This document shows, piece by piece, positions 12,901-23,000 of a DNA stretch of 64,000 nt (positions are counted from its first letter, which is position 1; the number at the start of each line of letters is the position of its first letter). This DNA comes from Phytophthora colocasiae (lineage: Eukaryota > Oomycota > Peronosporomycetes > Peronosporales > Peronosporaceae). A program made the position numbers and the translations under genes. The notes under the pieces were generated by a model. It worked only from the letters and a program-made list of their open reading frames with translations. It was not told the DNA's origin and made no database searches. The stretch is from assembly GCA_018806915.1 (NCBI GenBank), contig JAGKQI010000034.1:1364001-1428000 (forward strand), given 5' to 3'.

Positions 12901-13730
12901 TCTCGACAGGCTTCAAAGCGGTCGAAGCACGAGAGTGCAAGTGCAGCCAGAGAAGCTCCTTTACCGGCGACTTGCAGTTGGAAGTCGTGCTGGATCGCTA
13001 ACAGAGGCGCCGTGCTGAAATGCAGCACAAACTCGCGTATACGATGGTCTGTATGTTCCGGTGGGGAATACATAGCCATACTCGTTTCTGAAGCTTCATT
13101 CATCGTCTGAACGTGATGCAGGAAGCTGTAAACCGCTAAACAACCAGGGATCACTCGAAACGAAGTCCAGAGCAGATTCAGCTTCACATACTTGGTGACA
13201 GTGGAGAGTACAAGTCGTGTGAGGTGTGGGTGACTGTCAAAGGTTAAGAGACTTGATCCACTGCAAAAGTTAGAAAGTGACCCCCATGCAGCTTGTTGCC
13301 AATGATGAAGACGCTTCATGAGGTGATAAATGCTGCTTACAGCCGTGTATAAGGCTTTGCGTTCTCCTTCTCCATTTGGTAAGTTCGAATTGATCTTATC
13401 AAAGGACACAGGTTGCATCGTCAGGTATTGACGACCGAAGAACTTGACGACACTGTCCAAGTCGATCTCGTCCATAGTGTTTCGGTTCTTCCATGACAAG
13501 TGTCGAGGACTCCGAGATTGTTTACCTTCTTCTACTGGTAGTCCACCTGAGCCTTGGACAGTTGGTGATGAGCTTTTGCGCTTGATCTTCAACAATGAAT
13601 GACAACTGAGACGTGCCATGAGTTCTTCCGCTTCGTTGAGAAGACATGGCAATTCATCAAGAAGAACAGACATCATGTTCGAGAGGACACTTCTGTAGGA
13701 TTTTATCCGGAGTATTTTTACCAAACCCAA
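9984..13730 (-). CDS. Nap1/HEM family subunit of the WAVE/SCAR complex
   Basis: Single exon, 1248 residues, close to the roughly 1130 of animal and amoebal Nap1/HEM proteins. In the WAVE regulatory complex, Nap1 pairs with Sra1/PIR121 to control Arp2/3-driven actin assembly. The assignment rests on remembered family blocks: a central RREVATWLVQICVQLIEHN...PGLV...RDEVEW region aligning with the RRQFLRxAVxELExxLxxxPGLLGP...RDEVTW block, a hydrophobic WVICVVLCVPHHL segment in the place of WIIIGFLLCH, and a late DPREYTDPAALQHLLTLIG block. Similarity is modest elsewhere, and the middle carries a low-complexity Ser/Gln insertion. Translation may begin at 13730 or at the paired Met codons at 13676/13673. 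The ATG of the divergent LRR gene is only 17 bases away. No membrane segments are expected; it should be cytosolic. Confidence 0.75.
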   Translation of the reverse strand: MGLVKILRIKSYRSVLSNMMSVLLDELPCLLNEAEELMARLSCHSLLKIKRKSSSPTVQGSGGLPVEEGKQSRSPRHLSWKNRNTMDEIDLDSVVKFFGRQYLTMQPVSFDKINSNLPNGEGERKALYTAVSSIYHLMKRLHHWQQAAWGSLSNFCSGSSLLTFDSHPHLTRLVLSTVTKYVKLNLLWTSFRVIPGCLAVYSFLHHVQTMNEASETSMAMYSPPEHTDHRIREFVLHFSTAPLLAIQHDFQLQVAGKGASLAALALSCFDRFEACRDLAKLRHQGVFDIESLVAGAYASHSCLPDLLSASNMADWVICVVLCVPHHLQTGDRTGSMSPRSTPSPSSLQLWHFMEVLARDRLLLTLHRNHVVNLHDLLYQQVTSSLSAVALTSGTSLSFGNRSSMPLKKTMNALSKFALRNCGVHRRQRREVATWLVQICVQLIEHNPGLVAPSFPLLLAALTVARDEVEWATSHEDRNAPLLPSHVKSKHLQRVISTFRGADNEIAALLTSSHRLRRLIEQHSHLLADYYQEFLLNGDAHGIAYSIQELFASNDSTSELKSLLDDFLDTDRYCVQTPSRVSWIREWHQANAHLATQTPFPLLGVLRMRMECAVRHTQFICINADLIEHAAHFSKCWWFRDTVFEQCFEQALTTAPSSAVGLMEILLSLATGNDSLDELVDEEEAVQQSERMAQRLDRMQTMLVSQVELGLEAIVKRTIKLQRDTTDVAVEQKPQPLENKATASRRMSFSRVQASQVLRPSNAELRLASPTSSALTRTHENSFRAVKPDQTNDEERCLSLVRALLDHTKLHPAIVERIEAYFVRFLRGFVNFSDANGPSRTIVGVALRCSIRDRCEHVRCFLRAAQRLFGYNSNELSGLQRVSLGGAVQTALAKVLADECSAVASILPQDKRLLEWTAQSPRISAKDLEQWSLVDRISWLFVSLVTKRCQTSLTSSSAAVLMPSVLIAVSKRCFVLAPGISGELDPREYTDPAALQHLLTLIGSAGVEAVCSTIATLTVAQTLKLRSSIEAEHAALVFMDMAMSDSSSTDVVLAPAQVRALDDIANQLVQIGTAVFLLQLIHSHTSLSTSDAWSVRVDPQLLHELQQDPDRRATWARLLPVACCAGFHASVWKRTTYLYSVEATDTNVHLMGLAMAKLLPTSQSSQSVHRCAVAALKRASTCFSGSKQLHPMSFATSTRPLLEALELLVTTSVSTTGSEQVEGAHGSAMGEMELSLEHVLPVAMLVLHG

Positions 13731-13744
13731 GAAACCATTTAAGC

Positions 13745-13753
13745 AAAATGAAC
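13745..13753 (-). promoter_or_regulatory. Possible initiator for the Nap1 gene
   Basis: On the minus strand the sequence reads TCATTTTGC, matching the TCATTYYNC core of the oomycete initiator, 15-23 bases before the first Nap1 ATG. It overlaps the start codon of the divergent LRR gene, so the two 5' ends must interlock. Confidence 0.35.
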
Positions 13754-16082
13754 CAGAAAGAAAGCGAACTTGATCTCGTGAGCTTTCAAGGTCTAAAACT
13801 CACAGTTGTTCCTATTAGTCTCTTCTCGATGGAGAATGTCCGACGAGTGGATTTATCCTCAAACGAATTAACACGTTTCCCTGGAGCTCAAGTGAGTCAA
13901 AAACTGCCGTGGTTGGAAGTGTTAAATCTCAGCAGTAACTTGATACACACCCTGGAAGATATTCTAGCGTTGGCTTTATCTCCTCGCTTATGTGAACTGG
14001 ATGTTCGAGCCAACCCTTTGCGGTTGAGTAATAATCGGTTGTATCTACTGGAGACTCTGCTTTTTCACGACGTCAGTCTGGATGGAAATAGTTTACGAGA
14101 ACTTCATCAAGACGAAACACTAAAGAGCTTTACCAATTCCTTCCAACCTGTAAAGCCTATGCTGTACAAGTCGCGACTTCCACGTTGTCGAGGGTTTCCA
14201 ATGCTGCAAGTACTGAATGGCGACTGGATCACAGACGCAGAGTCTCGACAAGTGGAAATTGAACACGGAAAACCTCTGACGTACTTTAACACTGGGACTA
14301 AAAAGATAAAAGCCACTTGTAGTCGAAAGAAAACAAGTGAAGGAAGGTTTAGTGTGAACGAAAGACGGTTCGACGGAAGTCGAATGACCATCAAACAAAT
14401 GGTAAACACTTACTAGGATTTCTTACTCTTTTTGCTAATGTTGTGTTTTGAAAGCTCCGGAATGAAGCAAGAATCACTGCAATTCCACCTTCTCAAGTCC
14501 TAAAACGTTACCAGATTGACACAGAAAGCTGTGAAGAAGTTAATGAAGCTGAGGCTCCGTCGCCAAATAGTCGAAGTGTTGAAGACCAACCAATTCCTGA
14601 AGAGGACGATCACAAGCTCTACCACCGGTTGTTTCATTCTTTATCTTCGGATATTTCAGAAGCGCGACGAACTGTTCCTGATTCTAAAGCTGCAAGTGAC
14701 TTGGAGCCTTGGAACTACCCGATCAGTACCTTTGACGACCTCCACAGTGACGATCGACAGTATGTTCGATACAAAAGTAAACACGTTGGAGGCACTTTAG
14801 AACGTGACGATCACTTCTTCGAATCGTCAACGTTCCTGGACTGTGTGGCACAATGTGAACGCTCTCGGCGCCTGACCATTCGAGCAGTGGATCTCCTAAC
14901 TCAACCACTGTCAACGTCAACGGATATTCCTAGTAAGTTGAAAATGTCCAGAAGAACGAAATCGGTGCCTGAACTACCCATATCCGAAGCTTCAGCCACG
15001 TTGACAGACAACCTCACAGCAAATTTCAGCAAACGACAAGCTACCGACAGCTTTCAAGTGAGATTTCTACCTTCCTATTGTTATTTGCCTACACTAACGA
15101 AATGTACAGCGTGTTAGAGACTTCCAGCAGAGAAAAGTTACTGTGGGGGATCATCATATTGAAGCGGAAGTTGGAGACTATTTGTTGGGGGAACATATCG
15201 CATTAAGACACAAGACAAACCAGCTAATAAGTGGCCAAACTGCTAATGACATTCATTGGCGAGATAACGCTCATGGTATTGAAGCGAGTTTGGAGGAATC
15301 TCTGAGTAGAGTGAAGTTACGGAACGCAGTGGATCTGGCCAATACTTTGGTAGGGGCCAAAGAACAAAAACGATTGCTTCAGGCACTCATTGATGCAGAT
15401 ACTAAGGTCATTGAAGAGGAGCAAGTGATGGAAGAGCACAAGGCCCATCGCCAACGACTACGACGAATTAATTCTCGTCAAGTGGTTCAACCGCAGACCA
15501 GACGGGAGGTCGAACTCGCCAAGAAACTCGCAAGTCTACACGCTGTACGGTTCAAATACTCTAAGAGTTTCTAGGTTCTATGGTAGTACTAACCTACTTC
15601 TTCTGCTACAGGAATCTCCTTGGCAAGAGCGCAATTGGAAGGCGAAGATGAAGCTTCTCCAGCACAAAAAGGCGGAGGATATTCACACTGTTCAGTCGTC
15701 TCAAAGAGGGAGAACAAATCGGATAAAGGAAAAACAACCATCGGACAGTATTAACCTGTCGAAGGATGCTCCAATTACACAAGCAACAGCAAAGTTCCGA
15801 ACAATTGAGACGGTGGAAAAAGCAGCTCTGGATTCATTAGCGGAAGTGAATTCCCACGATCTGCTCGTTCGATGCTCTGAGATCCGCCAGAAGAAGGATA
15901 AACACGTGAAAGCTTTGGCCATGCATCGTGATCGCTTCTTGGAAGACGAAGCGGAGTGGAACCGTATGCGTCAGGATCCTATCAACGTCGTGCGTCGTCA
16001 TCTTCGTCGAGAACTGTTCCAAGACGTACAGCAAATCCAGATCGGAAACATGGAGTACTTCTACTCTCCAATTTTCCACTAG
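13748..16082 (+). CDS. Leucine-rich-repeat protein, four exons
   Basis: Exons 13748-14401, 14455-15057, 15110-15544 and 15612-16082 give about 720 residues. The introns are 53, 52 and 67 nt. The first two junctions are clear (ATG|GTAAAC...AAAG; CAA|GTGAGA...TACAG). The third acceptor is clear, with a TACTAAC branch site 26 bases upstream, but its donor (GTACGG at 15545) is weaker. Residues 20-110 hold LRR units (NVRRVDLSSNELTRFP, LEVLNLSSNLIHTLED, LCELDVRANPLRLSNNRLYL), and an LRR-cap-like LQVLNGDWITDAE follows. The remainder is charged, helical and predicted coiled, with no catalytic motif. LRR proteins of this layout are common among ciliary and basal-body proteins, but I cannot name an orthologue. 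Convergent with the NHE gene, 136 bases apart. Confidence 0.75.
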
Positions 16083-16218
16083 ACGTAGCATTTTCCTAGG
16101 GTTAATCGTTAGCAGCTCACCAATTGTAGTCTTCTATCTTGCTGTTACTTCACCGAAACGAGTTGTTGCCTAGCTGTGCAATTCTGTACAGCCGAAAGTT
16201 TGTCATGCTCGAATTGTG

Positions 16219-17883
16219 TCACGCACTAGGAATTTGGTCTCCATTCTCAACGTCCATATACGTCGAAAGGCTCGTGTCGCTCTTAAGACGCGGGTTTCCA
16301 CCGAAGATTGGCTTGAGGTATTTTTCGTCTAGGTCCACCCAACGACTGTGCACGCTTTGAGACCCAGGAGGCGATAGCAACGTATTCAGCAGTGGCTGAT
16401 TCTCCTCAGCTTCGCCCGTGTACTTGTCTTCGTTGTCAGTCATTTGTTTCTCGGGCTGGGGATCACCAGTTAATCCAAGTACTCGAAGCAGAGGACCCGT
16501 AGCTGCTCCGAAGAAAACTGTGGTGAACAACACAAGGAAAAGTGTCGAGCTCTTGAGAATTGCCGCGTGGATGGGGTTCCCTGTTGATACATTCAGTACC
16601 AGAGCGAAAGCAATAGCCCCACGGAGACCAGAGAACCAGATCACGATCTGGTACGTGAATGGAATCTTCTGCTGCTCCGAACGTCCCAGATTCGCTAAGA
16701 AACACAACGGAAACGTGTTGAATGCTCTGGCCAGGAGACAAGCACCCAAGTTAGCGAAGATGAATCTCCAGTCCCACACGAGCGAATCCTGATAGGCGAA
16801 TACACTCAGTCCCAAGTAGAGGTAGATGAAGTTTTCAGCCAGGAACGCCATCGTCGACAACAATTGCTTGAACGCGTAGGCGCTGGCCTTGGAGATGTTG
16901 TACATGTGGTAGTGCCGGATGAACACGCCACTAAAGAACACTGCTAATAGTCCACTGAGTTCAAACAAGTCCGCTGCCAAGTAACTGGCGTAACAACTGA
17001 GTAGAATGATAGACATCTCGTAGATCGGGTGTTGACGTAGTTCTGGGTCTGAGTGACGCAGGAAGTAGGCTGAGGAGTAGCAAATGGCTCCAGAAAGAGC
17101 TACAGAGCCCACACCAATACTCAGCAGCCTGAACACCATGAACATGGCTACTTGAACGTTGACATCGCTGTTGCCACTCTCCACGAACTTCTGGAAGAGT
17201 GTGAAGATGACAATGGCTACAGCATCATTGAGCACACTCTCTCCGAATACCAAGTTAAAGAGAAGAGATGGAGCTCTGCACTTCTTGAACACCAGTAACG
17301 TTGCAACAGGGTCGATAGCGGAGATCAACGATCCATAGAGAAAAGCTTCAGCCGATGTGAGTTGGGTAATAAGCCCCATACTACCCAGCCAAATGAGGAT
17401 CCCTCCTGTAGCGAATGTAGCCAATAGAGTACCAACGATTGCCAATAATAAAATGGCGAAGAAATTGCTGAAGAAACCTTTGCGTTGCGTATTGAATCCT
17501 GCTTCTAGGATGATCGGGGGTAGCAGACCAAGGAATAGGATCTGAGGGTCCAGACCTGCACCTTGCACACGCTAAGAAAAAATAAGAGATAAACATTAAT
17601 TCAGTATCATAACAATTGCAACGTAATTGCAAAAAGAACGCACTACTTCCGACACCAAAGCGAGCAATGCGCCACTCAAAAGACCACAGAAAATGGCCCA
17701 AGAGGATGTGGACACTAGTGGAGCCTCCCGCATACGGTCGATACGGTAGGCCACATTAACCAATAGCAGTTGAATTACTGCACACACAAGCAGCTCAGCG
17801 CCTGCCCAACGTCGCTGCTCTGTTTCGGCCTCTGCTGCGAGTTCCATTAGCGTTATATGAGCTCTTCGGGGTGAATTGAGCAA
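16219..17883 (-). CDS. Na+/H+ exchanger (NHE/CPA1 family)
   Basis: Electroneutral cation/proton antiporter, about 530 residues. Exons 17883-17644 (80 codons) and 17571-16219 (450 codons plus stop) flank a 72-nt intron (17643-17572, GTGCGT to CTTAG). Family motifs in order: LFLGLLPPIILEAGF (amiloride-site region), SAIDPVATL, FGESVLNDAVAIVIF with the conserved ND, and WFSGLRGAIAFAL near the end of the membrane domain. About 12 hydrophobic segments are visible, with a short polar C-terminal tail, more like endomembrane NHE6/7/8 than long-tailed plasma-membrane forms. Exon 1 carries the first hydrophobic segments after a charged N terminus; initiation at 17847 is also possible. The 230 bases to the next gene form a divergent, AT-rich promoter region. 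Confidence 0.9.
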
Positions 17884-18113
17884 TGATGTTTGCGCTACGT
17901 ACTTTGTTAAATACTTTGAGATCGAATATATTTGTATATCGAATGAACATGAAATTAGCGTTAGATAGAAAAATATACGTAACCCATCTTGTCAAAATCA
18001 ATACGCTTGCTCTGCCGTTTCAAACAGGTGACGTGCGAATTAAACCCATTTAAAAAATATCCCACAACATAATTAAGTTTAACCACATATCATTTTGGGA
18101 TAAATAGGGCAAC

Positions 18114-19170
18114 ATGGTGCTTCGTATCCCTGTCATCTCTTCCATTGAAGGTCTAGGCGCAGCCGTCCGCGCAAAGCTTGCGGCATCCTCTGCCGCTGTG
18201 CAACAGGTGGAAATCGTGGAGATCCCCGTCCCGTCTCAACAGGTCTGGGCAATCGACGCTTCCCAGCGCCAAACACTCGAAGAAGCTGAATTTGTTCTGG
18301 CCGATGCTGGGTTAGGCGCTAAATTGCTGTTGGACCGCGCCAATTTCCTGCCCAAAGATGGCCCCAACCTACTGAATCAAGTGCAATGGGTCCAGTCCAC
18401 TTACGCAGGCGTGGAACCGTTTTTTTCAGCAATTGACGGAGACGAACCGAGATGTACCCCCAAACTTTACCCTCACCCGTGCGGGAGGAATCATGCCCAA
18501 TGCGATGGCCCAGTACGTTTTTGGATGGGTTATTGCCTTGGAGCGCAAGTTTCTCCAAGTGCAAACGCTTCAGAAACAGCACAAATACGCTCGGGAGGAA
18601 TTGAAGTACCGGTCATTCAGGCCGTTGACCATCAGTATCCTTGGACTGGGTGAGATTGGCCAAGGGATTGGACGGTTGATGAGGACTGCAGGATTTAAAG
18701 TCGTTGGATTAAAGCGCCGGATTGGTGTAGACGACGCCGACAAGTTGAAGGACAGCGCTGATCGTGTATCCAGTGATCTGGACGACGTCCTGAGCGTCGC
18801 TGACTTTGTAGTCAACGTTTTGCCAAGTACCGACGCGACAAGAGGGTTACTGAATTTGGAAAGTCTGCAGGCTTGCAAGGACAAGAAACCAGTGTTCATT
18901 AATGTCGGGCGAGGGGATGTGATCAAGGAGAAAGAGCTGGTAACAGCTCTGGACGACGGACTGTTCTCCAAGGCGGTACTGGATGTGTTTGAAAAAGAAC
19001 CGCTGCACAAGGAGAGTCTACTATGGACCCACCCGTCAGTGCTGCTCACCCCACATGTATCGGCGTTGAGTCTCCCAGAAGAAGTAGCGGATGTGTTTGT
19101 CAAGAACTTGGATCGACGATTGAAGGAGCAGGAGATGCTGTACCCGGTGGACTGGACCAACGGATACTAA
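18114..19170 (+). CDS. D-isomer-specific 2-hydroxyacid dehydrogenase with a one-base frameshift
   Basis: NAD(P)-dependent dehydrogenase of the glyoxylate/hydroxypyruvate or phosphoglycerate dehydrogenase superfamily. The N-terminal half is in one frame to about 18426 (ending WVQSTYAGVEPFF) and the rest is in the next frame up to TAA at 19170. That second part carries TRAGGIMPNAMAQYV, the Rossmann motif ILGLGEIGQGIG, NVGRGDVIKEKEL and DVFEKEP, and the catalytic-His segment TPHVSA. Both parts are well conserved in type, so the break is local. It maps to a run of seven T at 18420-18426; six T would join the frames. A spliced explanation is unlikely because the sequence just before is conserved family sequence. 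Total about 350 residues, normal for the family. Confidence 0.8.
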
Positions 19171-19650
19171 AGCAGAGGTAAGATACCTTTGTAAAATTTT
19201 GGCAAAGCGACTTTCCTCAAACGAACGAGTCTATTTAAGATGGGCATGATACTTTGTCATACTACGACAATATCGTGCACTCTACAGACACAAACCACAG
19301 GTCCATTTGATCGTACGCTCGATCGAGAATTCGCGACAAAGCTCAACAGAAGCGCCAACGCTATCATGAAGTTGTTGCTTCAAACGGATAGCTACATGTA
19401 GCCATTTCACTAAAATCTATACTATCCAAACGCATAATTTATCTTTAATGACAAGAGACTGGAATTTTCATACACTTCACATTTAAATCGCACTGTGTAA
19501 TAGCATATCCCAAGTCACAGATCTCTGGACCTTTCTCGAATCTGTTTTTCGACCAATGTCTAACGGCCAGCGCATGTAACCGACAAAGCTGGTCCTGATC
19601 GAAGCAATCAGTTTGGAATTAGCCACAGTACCGCTACATCCGTCACAACA
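19171..19650. other. Intergenic region upstream of a small secreted gene
   Basis: No gene seen in 480 bases. The region is AT-richer than its surroundings and contains one TACATGTA palindrome extended to GCTACATGTAGC at about 19391. Confidence 0.4.
19393..19400. promoter_or_regulatory. TACATGTA octamer
   Basis: A perfect octamer inside a 12-bp palindrome (GCTACATGTAGC), 250 bases upstream of the small secreted ORF. Suggestive promoter position, inferred only. Confidence 0.4.
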
Positions 19651-19845
19651 ATGCAAGGCATCTTCACTCTCGCGCTTCTACTACTTAACGGTTGGCTGGG
19701 AAATGGTGTCGAAGCTGTAGATGCTGCTCATGCCACTGGTCCAATTATTGTGGGTGGGTCCGTGGTCGAGAACAACTGCAAAGGCTGCACTCACACTCCT
19801 GCGATTCACACACTACTCAAGCACTCGGACAACGAAGAGAACTAA
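19651..19845 (+). CDS. Small secreted protein candidate
   Basis: A 64-codon frame starting MQGIFTLALLLLNGWLGNG, which reads as a signal peptide with cleavage likely after VEA at about residue 22. The mature part of some 42 residues has one CKGC pair and a charged end (HSDNEEN). No RxLR or LxLFLAK motif is present, so it is not a canonical translocated effector. It lies in the gap between a dehydrogenase and an EF-hand gene. With so short a frame, chance is a real alternative; the signal-like start and the octamer upstream are the only support. Confidence 0.4.
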   Translation: MQGIFTLALLLLNGWLGNGVEAVDAAHATGPIIVGGSVVENNCKGCTHTPAIHTLLKHSDNEEN

Positions 19846-20075
19846 AAAGACGGGGACAAGAAGCTCCAACACCACCTATTTGTTCAGATAGTATAGGCGG
19901 CGTATGCATTAATATATAACTCCGAGCTTAAACAGCTTCGGGGCGTGTTTTGAACCAAAAGATCAGACGACTGTAGTCTAAATGCAGCTTTGTCGGACTG
20001 CAGTATTTTGAGGCAGAAACTGCTTGTAGGTGGTTGTTTCTGCTGCCATTTAGACTTTTAACAGGAATAGAGTGA

Positions 20076-23000
20076 ATGGCGCTGCCCACACAAGCTGGAG
20101 TGGCGTCGCTGACCCAGTGGAAGGAGCGGCAACAGCAGTGTGCAGGCCAAGTGGACTTGCAGTCGCTCTTGAATAGCGTCCGTACTGCATTGCGTAGTCA
20201 AGGCCTGATGTGAGTGGAAGAATCGTGACAAATTGACAAATTTCTAACGGATTCTTGTCGTCCAGTGCGTGGGTCAACGTGAGTCTGGCACTGGAGAAGG
20301 CTCAGAGTGAAAGTGGTGGAATCACGAATGGAGCTCTCAAACGTCTGCTAAATGACTGTCGAGTGCCGATCTCAGATGTTGTAAGGTTATTGAATTTCTA
20401 GAATTGTTAAAAGTGGTATCTAAGAATTTGTAATGGTTCGTCTACAGGATGCTCGAGCTTTGATCCAGCGATTCAATCAAAGTACTAAAGACGACGGGAA
20501 GGTTTCAGCGGGCGAGATCAGAAACTTCATCTTCGTAAGTTATTCGGAAAAGTATCTTGCTATCATTTTATTTTACAAGGATATTGGTTGTAGGGATCAT
20601 TGACAGGTAGAAGACTCGAGTTCGTGCAGTCTGCGTTTGACTCTTTGGACCGCAAAGGTGTCGGATATCTGGCGCTTCCAGACGTGTTAGCTGCACATGA
20701 TGCCGCTCGTCATCCGGCTGTCATGTTTGGCGAACAGAATGCAGATCAGGTAGCTCGAGAATTCCAGACTGCTTTTATGACTGCTGCACGTCGAACAGGG
20801 ACTGCCTTTGTGAGTTGGGCCCAGTGGGTGACGTATTTCCAGTGTGTGGCGGCTCAAGCACTTAGTGACGAGTACTTTGAGCTACTGATGAAGCGCGTGT
20901 GGAATGCAGATACGCGATGCTCGCTACAAGAAGCGGCTGGGGTTGCTGACCTTAACGCTCGGATGGATTCTACCCCATCACCTGCACCTGCACCGGTAGT
21001 CCCCGTGTCGCTCTACCAGGCTCTTCAACAGAACCAGAACACCAGCACGAAAGCCAAAGTGGTGCTCTCGATCTCCACCACAGCTTCTCCACGGGAGAAC
21101 CGTTCTACCTTGAGTTACTCGCCGATGGATCCAGACGCCCCCCCTCGCGGAACTGCCGCGCATACTACCAATGAATTCCTTAAAGGTTCTCAGTTTGCAG
21201 CTTGTCTAACGGAAGTCACGTCCCCTGTGTCATCAGTATCGAGTGTTCGTTCGGGAACGGGGCCATCCATTGAAACATTGGACCCTGGAGCAGCTTCTGT
21301 ACTGCGAAAGGTGCAGACTGGGCTACGTGCTAGAGGGATCCAGGCTCTTGTTGAGCTCGGACGTTGTCTACGTCTGAATGACGCAGATGGTGATGGAAAA
21401 CTGGCACTGGGTGAGTTCCGTCGCGCTCTACAGAGTTCGCATGAGGTCACAAGCGCAGCAACCCCCAACTACGCACCACTTAGCGACGCCGATCTGCGTG
21501 GGTTGTTCCGTCATTTAGATGTGGACCGAATGGGGGCTGTTACGGTTGAAGCCGCGTTGGATCTACTACGAGGGACTATGAGCTCTCGGCGACTTCGTCT
21601 GGTGCGTTCAGCTTACCAAACTTTAGCACGTGACACTGGATCGACAATGCTAGACGCCTGCGATGTTGTTCAACGATACGACGCCAACCGCCATCCCGAC
21701 GTCATCTCTCAACGAAAAACTGAGGAGCAATGCTTTCGAGAATTTGTCGAAAACTTCGACATGGATGAGAGTGGTGGAGGTTCTGAGGCTCAGGGGAAGG
21801 TTCTCCCTCGACAATGGGAAGCGTACTACCACAACGTCAGCTTCCTCGTCTCTGACGATGACTTGTTCGAGCTCATTGTGCGTAATACGTGGCAACTACC
21901 GGCAGGAAGTCCCCAAGCAAACAAGACACGCGCACCACCGGTAATTACCACAGCGAGTCCACTGGGAAGTGCTTTTGGAGGGAACCCGGTACATCAGTCT
22001 ACACCAACCAACAGCGGCGAAATTACGTTGCGTGGCAAACGCAGTTCAGGGCCAGGAATGGCTAGTCAACAGGCCTTCGCTATTTTGCAGCCAGACCTAG
22101 TTGACCATTTACCCCCGTCCGGTGTTCTCAGTCCTACGAGCGCCTTGAGTTTGGCTCCTCCTGGATCTCCTGGTACGGGCAGCAAACAGTCGAAGGAATT
22201 ACGGAGGATGATTCACTCCCTCCGTTGTGAGCTGAAGGAGCGAGGTCTTGGAGGATTCATCACACTACAGCAGCAGCTTCGACGCGCAGCTGGCCGGTCA
22301 GAGGAAGACTACGCTGATGAACTGAATGATGGGAGCGTCACGTTCCACGAGTTCGTCCGAGCGCTCAAGAGTAGTGGCGTGCATATCACCGGCCGTGACG
22401 CCCAGACTTTATTCTACCATTTCGACAGCAACCATGACGGTGCGATGAGTGTAAACGAGTTTCTCTCCGGTATGCGTGAGCCTATGAACCCTCGCCGTCA
22501 ACTTGTGGTGCGTATGGCCTTTGATTCTCTCGATCGCTTGGGCAGTGGAGAGATTTCTGGCGCTGCTATTGCTACAACGTTTGATGCACGCCGACTGCCT
22601 GAAGTTTCATCAGGGAGGAAGACGGACTGCGAGGCACACGCAGAGTTTCTGGATACGTTCGGGCTAGTTACTGAACGTCAGCGCCAACGCAACGTGAACT
22701 TTGAGGTTTGGGAACGCTACTACGCGAACGTGAGTGCCTCCATCGATGAAGACGACGTGTTCGAGCAAATGGTTCGGAACGCCTGGCACATTGGGCCTAC
22801 TAACAGCGGACGGGTTGCTGCAGTAGCTACACCTCCATCAACTGAGAGACTCCGAGGGATCCAGCGACAAGACCCGGGACGCTCTAGTGTGTATGAAGTT
22901 CTGGATCACTCAGCCACGTACAGCAGTCAACCTTCAGCCGATGCAAGTTCCAGTCCAAGTATGACACTACGACGAGCGAGGAACAACGTGAGCAACTCCA

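Noticed and set aside
18380..18430. An intron explaining the dehydrogenase frame change
   Set aside because: The TTTTTTTCAG acceptor is good, but available donors are poor and the removed sequence (WVQSTYAGVE) is conserved family sequence.
19651..19845. RxLR or Crinkler effector
   Set aside because: The small secreted candidate has a signal-like start but neither RxLR/dEER nor LxLFLAK motifs.
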